DNA of 64,000 nucleotides from an uncultured Bacteroidota bacterium (GTDB lineage Bacteria; Bacteroidota; Bacteroidia; AKYH767-A; OLB10): NCBI GenBank assembly GCA_903847585.1, contig CAINEC010000031.1, positions 32,870 to 96,869 of the forward strand, read 5' to 3'. Shown piece by piece: positions 1 to 8,135 of this stretch (position 1 is its first letter; each line of letters starts with the position of its first letter). The notes under the pieces were generated by a model. It saw only the letters and a program-made list of their open reading frames with translations, ran no database searches and was not told where the DNA came from. The position numbers and the translations under genes were made by a program.

Positions 1-125
1 AATTCCTTAAGTGAAGGAATACGATAAACATTGAATAAGAATAAATCGAATGCATCAATGAAGAATCCTAGTCCCGCAGCAAGTACAGCAATGTTAAATG
101 GGGAATGATATAATTTTTTTTTCAT
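1..125 (-). CDS. MFS transporter, N-terminal fragment (cut by window edge)
   Basis: This gene is absent from the ORF track because it runs off the left edge. Reading the minus strand from the ATG at 125 gives MKKKLYHSPFNIAVLAAGLG, continuing FFIDAFDLFLFNVYRIPSLKE. That is the cytoplasmic start and first membrane helix typical of sugar/metabolite MFS permeases (the 'GFFIDAFDLFLF' helix). The start lies one base past the stop of the PIG-L gene, so the two are almost certainly co-transcribed, and the transporter may import what the deacetylase releases. Only about 41 residues are visible, so the substrate cannot be inferred. Confidence 0.75.
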   Translation of the reverse strand, partial: MKKKLYHSPFNIAVLAAGLGFFIDAFDLFLFNVYRIPSLKE

Positions 126-126
126 G

Positions 127-2571
127 TTATTCGCTTATCAGATTAAGAAACAACTTCGTGGCTCCCTCTACGTTAGCTGGCAACTGTCGAAAGAAAGATA
201 TTCCTGTATATATGAATTTACCTTTGGCATAGTCAGCAATAATTAAACTACCTGCATGTGGGTTTTCCTTTCGATCATTCATCTTCAACGGAGTAATAAA
301 ATTTGAATCAATATTTTCTACGAAATAAATACCTCGCTCTTGAATCCAATTATCAAAATCGGTAGTTGTGATTTTATTCGGATAATTTAATTCTTTACAT
401 AACGAATCTGTGATGGTTACAGTAGAATATTCTTCCGTCACGCGACTCTTTCCAACTTTAAAAGGGTAGGGACCAATTTCAGTTTCCTTAGACGTATTAT
501 ATTGCACTATGTATTTACCTCCATTAAATATGAACTCATTTAGCTTGGTATGTATCGATTGAATTTCTTTACTCGTATTGTATAAGCGAACGCCAGCAAT
601 GATTACCTTATATTGATTTACATCTAATTTTGATAATTCACCTTCCTTAAAAATATCGACTTCAATACCTAAATTTTTTAGTACATCTGGAATCTTATCT
701 CCACTGCCCATCAAATAAGCTACTCTTTTTGTACCGATTTTTAAGGTAGGATTTAATAATTTAATTTCAATTGGTTTAAAATAATGTTGCTTGTCGATAT
801 GCGGATATTGAATCTCGCGTAGTTCATTCAAGGGATAAGTTCGAATGTTATCAAGCACATTAAAAGTTAAATTACATAAGGATGTATAACTTTTCTTAAG
901 AATATTGAATGTGATGAATTTAGATTCTCCTTTTTTCGAAAATTGAATAAGCGTATCTTCTTGTAATGTTTGATAGCTCATATTTGAGAAAACTGGTCTT
1001 ATGCGACACTCATAAGATTTAGAAAACGGATTCGTAATTTGAATGGTGATTGATTGCTGATCCTTTTTTTGAAAAGATAACGTGCTATTCACGAACGATG
1101 AATAAACACCATCAGAAATTATTAATGATCTCTTTTCTTCACCCGACTTCGGATTTACATATTGATAATTGATTGGGATATTCCAATCAATCGTATCAGT
1201 TTTCCATATAAGTTTTAAAGCATATTGAGGATTGTTTTCATTTATGCCTTGGATTAAACCTTTATTTTCAAAATCATTTAAATCATTTTGAATTGGCTTT
1301 GCCAACCAAAATGGCTGTGTGTTAAAATATGCGATTGATGTTTGTTGCTTGGTATAAAATTGTTTTGGCGTAATTGAAATTGATTCTTCACCTGAAAGTA
1401 ATTGAATAGTAGTTGAGGGATGTGGATTGAAGACAGAAAGCGTAAATGGAATACTATTATTCACAGCGTAGTTCTCTTCTTTTGCGAAACACGATATACG
1501 TAATTGAGAATAGTTTTTAATGATGATCTCTATTTGATTAATCTTCTCATTTCTTAATGTGTAATCTTCAATCGTTTTTAGCTGATTCCGTAATGCAAAT
1601 AATTTATTAAGTGTGATTTCCAAAGAATAATTACGTTCATTGGTAATCAAATCATCAATTAGCTTAATAATTTGTTTTCCATTTTTTTCTTTTAACCATT
1701 TCTGATTTTTTAAATGATCTAAATCGATATTGATAGTAGAATCTCTTCTTTCTATGACTTCAAAATATTCCTCACCGGAAGTATAATCAGGAGCAACACC
1801 AAATCCTTGACATTTATGCATCGAGCGACTTTCTGCTGCTACTTCTTGAAAGGTTTTTCCGCTAGAAGAATCAATTCCTGAAATAGCTAGTTTTAGAATG
1901 GGTTGTTTGATTAATGAATCGTTTTTATCAAATACATTCCACAATAAAGCAGGTGTTTGCCATGGTTTTAATGATACTAGCTCATTCGATTTAAAAAGAT
2001 TTAATTCTGGATAGGAATAGATTTTATAATTGGCATCACCTGCCAACATATAGGCTATTTTACCAAGCATCGCGCTTACAATATGATGTCCGTGACCTGC
2101 ACGTTTATCCGAAGGAAAGCGACAAATAATTACATCAGGTTGAACAACACGAATTGCTAGAATTAAATCTTTTAATAAGGCTCCCTGATCCCAATGCTCA
2201 AATGTTTCTTGCGCCGATTTAGAAAATCCGAAATCATATGCATGACTAAAATATTGTTCACCACCATCAACACTTCGAGCTTTTAATAGTTCTTGCGAAC
2301 GTAACATTCCTAACTCAGGACCTTGCTCGGTACCAATTAAATTTTGTCCGCCATCACCACGAGTCAATGAAAAGTATACAGTACGATAATGTTTGCCTTT
2401 AGCCAGGTAACTAATCAGTAAATTGTTTTCATCATCAGGATGTGCAGCAAGATATAATACAGTCGTGGTGTTCTTTAATTTCAATAAGTCATCCTGCAAC
2501 GAAAAATGCGTTTGCGAAAAAGCATTTTGATGGAATAACAAAATCCATATTATGACTAATCCTTTTTTCAT
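127..2571 (-). CDS. Secreted PIG-L family deacetylase
   Basis: The product is 814 residues with a signal peptide ending near FSQ20. The N-terminal third is a GlcNAc-PI de-N-acetylase (PIG-L) domain. It has the metal-binding HPDDE motif at about residues 44-48 and the second HxxH-type ligand cluster (AGHGHH) at about 159-163. The family are zinc hydrolases that remove acetyl groups from N-acetylglucosamine-type sugars. The rest is a long beta-rich region followed by a GATase-like fold around residues 620-810 ('RVAYLMGSGDKIPD'), an arrangement common in large Bacteroidota PIG-L proteins. The start codon overlaps the stop of the upstream PLD gene (ATGA), and the stop is followed one base later by the MFS start, giving a three-gene operon. 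The true substrate is unknown. Confidence 0.88.
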   Translation of the reverse strand: MKKGLVIIWILLFHQNAFSQTHFSLQDDLLKLKNTTTVLYLAAHPDDENNLLISYLAKGKHYRTVYFSLTRGDGGQNLIGTEQGPELGMLRSQELLKARSVDGGEQYFSHAYDFGFSKSAQETFEHWDQGALLKDLILAIRVVQPDVIICRFPSDKRAGHGHHIVSAMLGKIAYMLAGDANYKIYSYPELNLFKSNELVSLKPWQTPALLWNVFDKNDSLIKQPILKLAISGIDSSSGKTFQEVAAESRSMHKCQGFGVAPDYTSGEEYFEVIERRDSTINIDLDHLKNQKWLKEKNGKQIIKLIDDLITNERNYSLEITLNKLFALRNQLKTIEDYTLRNEKINQIEIIIKNYSQLRISCFAKEENYAVNNSIPFTLSVFNPHPSTTIQLLSGEESISITPKQFYTKQQTSIAYFNTQPFWLAKPIQNDLNDFENKGLIQGINENNPQYALKLIWKTDTIDWNIPINYQYVNPKSGEEKRSLIISDGVYSSFVNSTLSFQKKDQQSITIQITNPFSKSYECRIRPVFSNMSYQTLQEDTLIQFSKKGESKFITFNILKKSYTSLCNLTFNVLDNIRTYPLNELREIQYPHIDKQHYFKPIEIKLLNPTLKIGTKRVAYLMGSGDKIPDVLKNLGIEVDIFKEGELSKLDVNQYKVIIAGVRLYNTSKEIQSIHTKLNEFIFNGGKYIVQYNTSKETEIGPYPFKVGKSRVTEEYSTVTITDSLCKELNYPNKITTTDFDNWIQERGIYFVENIDSNFITPLKMNDRKENPHAGSLIIADYAKGKFIYTGISFFRQLPANVEGATKLFLNLISE

Positions 2572-3929
2572 TGCTTAATAATTCGATAATTAATTAATTG
2601 GTCATTTTGTTTTATCTCTAAAAAATAAAAACCAGATTGCACTTCCTGAATATTGGTATTATCATGATTTCCTGATTTTATTATTTGCCCAATAGTATTT
2701 TTCAAAGTCCATTGATAGTATTTAAATCCATCTACATTAAAATCACTTAAGACCGGATTAGGGTATAGACTAGGCGTTATCATTGAATTATTTTCTAATC
2801 CTGCAATTGTGCTACAAGGTGGAATCGTTAACCCTAATAACTGCGCATTTGCATGAAAAGCCTGATAAAATTGGTTGGTAATCGATGCATCATGAAATAC
2901 AACAAGATTTTCGTCATTTTTAGTTTCAGCACTCAACGACCAATTATGAGATCCACTTCCTACAGTAGGATCACTATTAGCATTACATGCGTCAGCAATA
3001 ACAAACTTATGATGATAAACATAAGTTAAAGTAAAAGTTAGTAATTGACTCATCAGATAAGGAGCCATCATTGATTTTGGAGCATAACTTGAACTAAAGT
3101 TGTCAATGATTCCAGTCACAAAAATTCCTCTGTTGAAAGCAGCAATTATACTATCTGCAATGGATGTTCTGGTAAATGCATAGACTCCAAAGTTTAAGTT
3201 GGTATTAGCGGAAGTGATTATTTTTAATAGCTGAGATTCTGTCTGATCACTCGGTGAGAAATATACTTCCAATAGTTTTCCATCTACCGTAAATACATGT
3301 TGCGTGTTATCGAATTTATCAGGTCCAAATTTAGAATTTGTCGTGTTGGGCTGGATTCCTGTGCTTCCCCACATTTCATTAAATTCATTTTCGAATGCTA
3401 GTGCAACCTGCTTGCTTTGAATGATTACTATGTTATTATAATCGTTTATAATTTGTTGTTCTGTCCAATTGCATGAGCCCGAAAATGTAATTGTTTTGGT
3501 AGTATCGGGATGGTTGATATCAATCACCATAAATTTATTATGCATGATACCGTACTGCGATGATGATGGACTACCTAAAGTTGGTATGTTCGGATTCAGT
3601 GTAGTTAATCCCGTATTGGAGGAACTTGTATTGTAAACCCATCTGATTTGTACACCTCTGTCATATGCATCATTAACAGCCTGGCCAATAGTTGAAGTGT
3701 TCGTTCCTGTAGTAAAATTGTACATGGCAATATCGATCGTATACATTGCTCTGTTTATATACGCTGCTATTGTATCATCGAAGGTGTTATTAAGATAAAC
3801 GGCATTGGTTCCATTTGCTACAGCATTGTTTACGGGTTTATTAAAATAAACTTTCACTGATTGTGCTTGAGTGAAATTCGTAATGAATATTGATAGTAGG
3901 ATTACGCGTAAAAAAGTTCTGTAGTTCAT
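2568..3929 (-). CDS. Secreted phospholipase-D-like protein with T9SS sorting domain
   Basis: The product is 453 residues with a signal peptide ending near AQ23. Two PLD HxKx4D catalytic motifs are intact: HNKFMVID at about 130-137 and HHKFVIAD at about 306-313. This is the two-half active site of the PLD superfamily (phospholipases, nucleases, transferases). The last ~75 residues ('SLYPNPVLSDF...GFYFLEI...YRIIKQ') are a type A T9SS C-terminal sorting domain, so the enzyme is exported across the outer membrane and either surface-attached or released. It is translationally coupled to the PIG-L gene by a 4-base overlap. The family does not reveal whether the target is a lipid or a nucleic acid. 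Confidence 0.87.
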   Translation of the reverse strand: MNYRTFLRVILLSIFITNFTQAQSVKVYFNKPVNNAVANGTNAVYLNNTFDDTIAAYINRAMYTIDIAMYNFTTGTNTSTIGQAVNDAYDRGVQIRWVYNTSSSNTGLTTLNPNIPTLGSPSSSQYGIMHNKFMVIDINHPDTTKTITFSGSCNWTEQQIINDYNNIVIIQSKQVALAFENEFNEMWGSTGIQPNTTNSKFGPDKFDNTQHVFTVDGKLLEVYFSPSDQTESQLLKIITSANTNLNFGVYAFTRTSIADSIIAAFNRGIFVTGIIDNFSSSYAPKSMMAPYLMSQLLTFTLTYVYHHKFVIADACNANSDPTVGSGSHNWSLSAETKNDENLVVFHDASITNQFYQAFHANAQLLGLTIPPCSTIAGLENNSMITPSLYPNPVLSDFNVDGFKYYQWTLKNTIGQIIKSGNHDNTNIQEVQSGFYFLEIKQNDQLINYRIIKQ

Positions 3930-3946
3930 TAAGTTTGGCTATAAAG

Positions 3947-3954
3947 CAAAGTTA
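3947..3954 (-). promoter_or_regulatory. Possible -7 element for the PLD/PIG-L/MFS operon
   Basis: On the minus strand this reads TAACTTTG, an exact match to the Bacteroidota -7 consensus TAnnTTTG. It sits 18 bases before the ATG at 3929, so the leader would be very short. No convincing TTTG -33 box is seen at the usual distance, so the call is weak. Confidence 0.3.
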
Positions 3955-4009
3955 ACTGAAATGTAGGTATCCTTAGTCGCTATTTATCAGATAAAAGTTA
4001 TTTTTGTGA

Positions 4010-4393
4010 ATGAAAGATTTTAAAAAGTACTATACCACATCCGCTTCCCCTGAAGATGTTTATAATGCACTCACAAATCCTATGGTTATTGAGTTATGGT
4101 CTGGAGAAGAAGCTGTAATGTCAGAAACTCCAGATTCAGAATTTTCATTGTGGGAGGGAAGTATCACGGGTAAAAACCTTGCTTTCGAAAAGAATAAAAT
4201 GATGCAACAGCAATGGTATTTTGATGATCAGCAAGAGCCAAGTATTGTTACGATTAAGCTTCATACAGCTGATCCCGGAACATCCATCGAGTTACGTCAT
4301 ACAAATATTCCTAATGAACATTTTGATAATATCACTGAGGGATGGACGGAATCCTATTTCGCTTCAGTATGTGAATTCTTAGATGATTTATAA
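4010..4393 (+). CDS. START-like (SRPBCC/AHSA1-type) domain protein
   Basis: This is a 127-residue cytoplasmic protein without a signal peptide. The pattern 'YYTTSASPEDVYNALTNPMVIELWSG', then 'WEGSITGKNL', then a C-terminal helix 'GWTESYFASVCEFL' is that of a single helix-grip SRPBCC domain related to AHSA1. The family binds hydrophobic ligands or acts as a co-chaperone; nothing here identifies the ligand. The 3' end overlaps the convergent methyltransferase gene by six bases. Length is normal for the family. Confidence 0.72.
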   Translation: MKDFKKYYTTSASPEDVYNALTNPMVIELWSGEEAVMSETPDSEFSLWEGSITGKNLAFEKNKMMQQQWYFDDQQEPSIVTIKLHTADPGTSIELRHTNIPNEHFDNITEGWTESYFASVCEFLDDL

Positions 4394-5551
4394 ATCTTCT
4401 TCTGAAGTTTGCTTCTTAGCTTTCTTTGATCCATCATAAATCTCATACTTCAAAAAGCGACATTCAATTGGTCCGTTGTATAATGGAATCTTGCGCGTTG
4501 TACGAAGTCCGATAAACTTAGCAACTTCTAAATTACCTGTGAAAATCCAACAAGTCCAGCCTTTCATTTCTTGTTTCATCACATCACCCATTTTCTGATA
4601 CATCGATAAAATATCTTTGGGTTCTATTCTTAAGCCGTAAGGTGGATTGCAAATTAATGTTCCTGTATCGCTAGGTTTTTTAAAACGCTCAAAAGGATTT
4701 TTACGAACGATAATGGTATCACTCAATCCAGCATTCTCAATATTCTCTTTTGCTTTTTCAATTACAGCTCCGCTGATATCAGAACCATATAATTTGATGG
4801 CACCAGCTGGTTTTTCATTGTAGATAGCATCGTTGTAAATCGACTTCCACAATTTAGCATCATAGTCTTTCCAGGTTTCAAATCCAAAGCGATGCTTGAA
4901 TTTATTCGGTGCAATATTGCGCATGATCATTGCAGCTTCAATCAGGATTGTCCCACTACCGCACATATAATCAGCAAGCGTACTTTCTTTATCCCAGCCA
5001 CTCGTAATTACTAATGCAGCAGCTAATGCTTCATTCAATGGTGCTTGGTTCGTATAATCACGATAACCGCGCTTATGTAACGATTCTCCTGAACTATCAA
5101 AAGAAAGTGTACACTGATTATCGTAAATGTGTAAGTGAATTCGTAAATCAGGTTGCTCAGTATCTACATTCGGTCGATCATCATATTTATCTCTGAATTG
5201 ATCCACAATCGCATCCTTGGCTTTTAGCGATACATACTGGGAGTGCGTGAGGTTAGATAAATTAAGTGTAGTATTGATGGCGAATGTTTGATCTAACGAA
5301 AAATGCTCGCTCCAATCGATTGCCTGAATGTTTTCATACAACATTTCCTCATCAGATGCTTCAAAAGTTGTATAAGGCTTTAAAATACGAAGGGCAGTAC
5401 GACAATGAAGATTTGCCTTATACATAAGAGCCTGATCACCTTCAAACTCAACGGCTCTTGTTAATTCACGAATGTTGGTGGCACCTAATTGGGCTAACTC
5501 TTCCGCTAGAATGGACTCACATCCGGCAAATGTCTTGGCTACTAAAATCAC
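4388..5551 (-). CDS. THUMP-domain class I SAM-dependent RNA methyltransferase
   Basis: The product is 387 residues. The N-terminal ~160 residues are a THUMP/ferredoxin-like RNA-binding region ('LVAKTFAGCESILAEELAQLGA'). A Rossmann methyltransferase domain follows, with the SAM-binding motif DYMCGSGT at about 194-201 and the N6-adenine/N2-guanine-type catalytic motif NPPYG at about 302-306. It resembles the RlmL half of E. coli RlmKL and the Trm14 family, which methylate guanine N2 in rRNA or tRNA. The RlmK half is absent, as is usual outside gammaproteobacteria. The exact target base is not certain. Confidence 0.88.
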   Translation of the reverse strand: MILVAKTFAGCESILAEELAQLGATNIRELTRAVEFEGDQALMYKANLHCRTALRILKPYTTFEASDEEMLYENIQAIDWSEHFSLDQTFAINTTLNLSNLTHSQYVSLKAKDAIVDQFRDKYDDRPNVDTEQPDLRIHLHIYDNQCTLSFDSSGESLHKRGYRDYTNQAPLNEALAAALVITSGWDKESTLADYMCGSGTILIEAAMIMRNIAPNKFKHRFGFETWKDYDAKLWKSIYNDAIYNEKPAGAIKLYGSDISGAVIEKAKENIENAGLSDTIIVRKNPFERFKKPSDTGTLICNPPYGLRIEPKDILSMYQKMGDVMKQEMKGWTCWIFTGNLEVAKFIGLRTTRKIPLYNGPIECRFLKYEIYDGSKKAKKQTSEEDL

Positions 5552-5674
5552 GATTTATCTATTGGGTAAAGATAGGTTTAAAGTGGGGATAAGTAAAATG
5601 TTTAATTTATGGGGATAAAATTTATTTCGAAAAAAAACTGCAAGAATTAATTGCAATTATCAATTATTCGTAGA

Positions 5675-5851
5675 TCATGCATCGTATTTCTTTTTTATAC
5701 GATTTTGCAACCATTTAACTATTTCGCCAAATGTTGCATAAGGCCTATTTATACCTGATTCTAGTACGCCTTGGTCACGAACACCCCTTGTTCCACCAAA
5801 TTTATCAATGAGAATATCGTGAATATTCAAGACATCATTCAGCCTAATCAT
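5675..5851 (-). pseudogene. Truncated Doc-type (death-on-curing) toxin remnant
   Basis: This gene is too short for the ORF track. Reading from the ATG at 5851 gives 58 residues beginning MIRLNDVLNIHDILIDKFGG, then TRGVRDQGVLESGINRPYATFG. This is the conserved N-terminus of Fic/Doc-family toxins. After 'YATFG' the sequence switches to EIVKWLQNRIKKKYDA and stops. The catalytic HxFx(D/N)GNKR segment that lies 30-40 residues later in intact Doc proteins is missing. The ATG overlaps the antitoxin stop (ATGA), the usual coupling of such pairs. I infer the toxin was inactivated by deletion, possibly fused to a foreign tail, while its antitoxin stayed intact. Confidence 0.75.
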
Positions 5852-6036
5852 TTAGCTAGTTTCTCAAGAAGCTCCCTGTCTTCTGCTAAAATTTTACGGA
5901 GGTTATTAGCTAAATTGAAATTATTATCTGGTTGGTCTTTAAGCTCCTTTAGAAAGTTCAATACATCTTGTAGTACGTTTTCTGGTACGGTATCTAACAG
6001 CTTTTGGATTTCAGTTTGAATTTGTGCTTTTGTCAT
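5848..6036 (-). CDS. Antitoxin partner of the Doc-type toxin
   Basis: I choose the internal ATG at 6036 (MTKAQIQTEIQKLLDTVPEN) rather than the ORF-track start, because the 11 upstream residues look like non-coding leader. The 62-residue product is helical and charged and ends in 'NLRKILAEDRELLEKLAK', a tail typical of short antitoxins (DUF2281-like) encoded just before Doc or PIN toxins. The stop overlaps the toxin start by four bases. It should bind and neutralise the toxin and repress the operon, but here the toxin looks inactive. Confidence 0.68.
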   Translation of the reverse strand: MTKAQIQTEIQKLLDTVPENVLQDVLNFLKELKDQPDNNFNLANNLRKILAEDRELLEKLAK

Positions 6037-6075
6037 ACTCAAATATAACATAAAAAAAGAAAAATTCAAAGCTTG

Positions 6076-6130
6076 ATTTAACCACTGTCTCGAATCCTCG
6101 GCACGCCACTTTTGCTTACCATGTGTTAGC
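6076..6130. repeat. attC-like element, short
   Basis: On the plus strand this begins with ATTTAAC (exact RYYYAAC) and ends with GTTAGC. On the minus strand it lies between the orphan gene 6141..6476 and the toxin-antitoxin pair, the position an attC site would occupy. The internal arms are not convincingly palindromic, so the call rests on the end motifs and on the spacing pattern shared with the clear element at 6513..6642. Confidence 0.35.
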
Positions 6131-6140
6131 CATAGTTAAT

Positions 6141-6476
6141 TTAAATTAATTCAATTTCAAATGACATACTAGATTCATTTGACTTAAACCTACCTTTGAA
6201 TCTAACATCAATTTTTCTGAATGGACCATTAAAAGGCTTATCAAAATCTTTTGCTAGCTTAACAGCATCAAATATGTCAATTTGATTTGAGTATGCCTTA
6301 GAAATTGGAATTGAGAAAATTGCTTCGTTTGGACCATACATCCAATTAAGCAGTAAATTAGGACAATCTTTTAAATTTGAATATTTGACATTAGATACAA
6401 TTACTGATTTAAAATCACTTTCCGCGTCAAAGCATTTTCGAAAGTTTGTATTAGTAAGCGTTATTTTATGTTTCAT
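6141..6476 (-). CDS. Hypothetical protein in a cassette-like setting
   Basis: The ORF track starts this at 6602, but its first 42 codons run through the large inverted repeat at 6513..6642, which is unlikely to be coding. The first in-frame ATG after the repeat is at 6476 (MKHKITLTNTNFRKCFDAES), giving 111 residues. No signal peptide or membrane segment is seen. The C-terminal half alternates strands ('FSIPISK', 'RKIDVRFKGRFKSNESSMSFEIELI'), suggesting a small beta-rich fold. I do not recognise a family. The flanking repeats suggest it was acquired as a mobile single-gene unit. Confidence 0.5.
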   Translation of the reverse strand: MKHKITLTNTNFRKCFDAESDFKSVIVSNVKYSNLKDCPNLLLNWMYGPNEAIFSIPISKAYSNQIDIFDAVKLAKDFDKPFNGPFRKIDVRFKGRFKSNESSMSFEIELI

Positions 6477-6512
6477 ATTAACTGAAATGGTATTTATTTT
6501 TGTCAAATTATG

Positions 6513-6642
6513 GCTAACGTTTTCGGGCTTTGCGTTCGGGCGGGTTTTGAAGCACAAAACTGTCAACCAGCACTGAGCTTGAATAGAAGCACAAAGCTCC
6601 AAGTTTGCACTTCACCCCGCCTGACGCAAAACCCGTGTTAGC
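6513..6642. repeat. 130-bp attC-like inverted repeat between two orphan genes
   Basis: The element runs from GCTAAC (6513) to GTTAGC (6642). The left arm GCTAACGTTTTCGGGCTTTG continues GCGTTCGGGCGGG. It matches the reverse complement of the right arm (GCTAACACGGGTTTTGCGTC, then AGGCGGG) with few mismatches. A long imperfect palindrome of this size bounded by YAAC/GTTR cores is the architecture of integron attC sites. The stop codon of the minus-strand gene 6638..7285 lies inside the right core, as is common for gene cassettes. The core is GTTAGC rather than the classic GTTRRRY, and no integrase is in the window. Confidence 0.6.
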
Positions 6643-7285
6643 AGTTGGCCGTATTATTCAGGTTTAATAAATTTTCAAAACTTTCTGGAAGTGTCGCTCG
6701 TAAATTTCTAATATAATCTTGGTCGTTTTGTGTTTTTAATTTTAAGAATTTTAATATCGTCCTAAAATATAACTTACAAAGTCTATTGTGATAAATAGTA
6801 ATTGTTCCAGGATTTTTCTGAGCGATTTCTTGATTCAGAATCATTGCAAACTTAAGGTTATAAAAATTGGTTCTTTCTTCAACCCATTTAGGTTTTTCTT
6901 GATGGGATCTTGGTCTATCTAATATTGGTTCAGCCCAAAATTTAAATGCCCATGAAAATGTTTCATTAAATGAGGTAGTGTCTGGAGTGTAATCGCTAGT
7001 AATTGAACCAATATAAATAGGCTCAACTTGCGGTTTAAATTGTCTTATTGTCGGATCAATAATGATACCATCGTATCCATTTACTGTAAGCCAAAAGTGT
7101 CGTATACCGTTATAGTATCCACCTGTCAACGAACAATGTATGTCGTTTATCTTCAGAAACAATAGCAAGGGAAAACATGCACAGAAACAAAGATTTTTGG
7201 GGCATTCGTCAACTATTGTCGATTCTGTGAACGATGCCACTTTTTTCCGAATGTTTTCTCTAGAATCTTCTGTAATGTTTTGCAT
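6638..7285 (-). CDS. Orphan protein, possibly transglutaminase/cysteine-peptidase-like
   Basis: The product is 215 residues, predicted cytoplasmic. A Cys-rich helix 'ECPKNLCFCACFPLLLFLKIND' is followed by 'GIRHFWLTVNGYDGIIIDPTIRQF'. The order Cys-helix, then His, then Asp in 'IDPT' is the spacing of papain/transglutaminase-fold enzymes, where the His and Asp lie on adjacent strands. I therefore suggest a transglutaminase-like fold, at low confidence. The TAA stop lies inside the core of the attC-like repeat and another GCTAAC core lies just upstream of the start, so it looks like a gene cassette. Confidence 0.55.
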   Translation of the reverse strand: MQNITEDSRENIRKKVASFTESTIVDECPKNLCFCACFPLLLFLKINDIHCSLTGGYYNGIRHFWLTVNGYDGIIIDPTIRQFKPQVEPIYIGSITSDYTPDTTSFNETFSWAFKFWAEPILDRPRSHQEKPKWVEERTNFYNLKFAMILNQEIAQKNPGTITIYHNRLCKLYFRTILKFLKLKTQNDQDYIRNLRATLPESFENLLNLNNTANC

Positions 7286-7670
7286 TTTGTTGTATTGATA
7301 TTTTCGGCTTACTGCTAACTACCTTATATACGCTATAAAACTTCCATATACTTCCTCATTGGGTTGTATATGCGTAATTTTTAATCGCACATGCTAATTT
7401 ATAATAAATAAGTATCATTCATAAAATAATAACTCAACAAAAAATCCGCCTCCTATATTGAAAGTGGATTATGCTTTATTAGTCAATCCCTAAATTTCTG
7501 TACGGCATGACAATATTGCTTACAAGCTGTTAGCAGCATGTACATTTAGGCGTCTATGTTAAATTTTTCAATGTTAAATACTAAGCTTTAATCTTCATCA
7601 AGATCATCAACATCTTGTAACTCTAATTGGTGGATGTTTGTTTAATTGAAATAAAAATTATAATTGTAAA
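7286..7670. other. Gene-free stretch with paired GCTAAC/GTTAGC cores
   Basis: About 385 bases without a supportable gene. It contains GCTAAC at 7314..7319 and GTTAGC at 7529..7534, the same pair of cores as the clear attC-like element, but about 220 bases apart and without obvious long palindromic arms. The remainder is AT-rich and holds only short broken frames leading into the SET pseudogene. It may be a degenerate recombination site or a cassette that lost its gene. Confidence 0.35.
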
Positions 7671-8102
7671 TTGAAAGAATCAAAACATAATTGTAATAAT
7701 TTTGAAGATTTAGAAGCAGATTATTTATACATTGCGACTTCGCAATTGCCAAACTCAGGAAATGGATTATATACTGCTATTGATATTTACAAAGGCGAAG
7801 TTTTCTCATTGTTTAAATGAGAAATTGTAACCTCGAAACATGTTGCATTAAAAGTGAAAAACGATAAAGATGAATATTTTATTAGTATGTTGGATGGTAT
7901 TATTATGGACTCAATGAAAGAAAAATTTTTCGCAAAATATGCCAATGGTGCTGAAGGTTTTTCGAAACTAAAATTTAATAATTTCGCAAAAATCGCTTTA
8001 GATGTGGAGAATCAAGTTTGCATTATTGCCAAAAAAAATATTAAAGTAGGCGAAGAAATTTTTTGTGGTTACGAAAAAAAATATTTGAAAATATATAGTT
8101 AA
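7671..8102 (+). pseudogene. SET-domain protein gene interrupted by one in-frame stop
   Basis: The ORF track shows only the 3' half (from a GTG at 7854). Reading the same frame upstream gives LKESKHNCNNFEDLEADYLY, then IATSQLPNSGNGLYTAIDIY, then KGEVFSLFK, a TGA at 7818..7820, and EIVTSKHVALKVKNDKDEYF onward. The first part is the SET-I start ('SGNGLYTA..I.KGE') and the end ('KKNIKVGEEIFCGYEKKYLK') is the SET C-terminal signature. The stop sits where family members usually have Gly (GGA to TGA is a single change). SET proteins are lysine methyltransferases using SAM. There is no clear ATG upstream, so the 5' end may also be damaged. No frameshift is needed. Confidence 0.7.
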
Positions 8103-8135
8103 ATAAAAAAGAAAATAATTTTATAATATTAACAT

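Noticed and set aside
3999-4006. TATTTTTG, a match to TAnnTTTG just before the START-like gene
   Set aside because: It is only four bases from the ATG, which would make the mRNA leaderless, and there is no -33 box at a suitable distance.
5771-6019. 82-residue plus-strand ORF opposite the toxin-antitoxin pair
   Set aside because: It is antisense to two genes with recognisable family sequence and matching ATGA overlap; a shadow.
6477-6602. N-terminal 42-codon extension of the 153-residue ORF
   Set aside because: It reads through the attC-like inverted repeat, and the first ATG after the repeat gives a better bounded protein.
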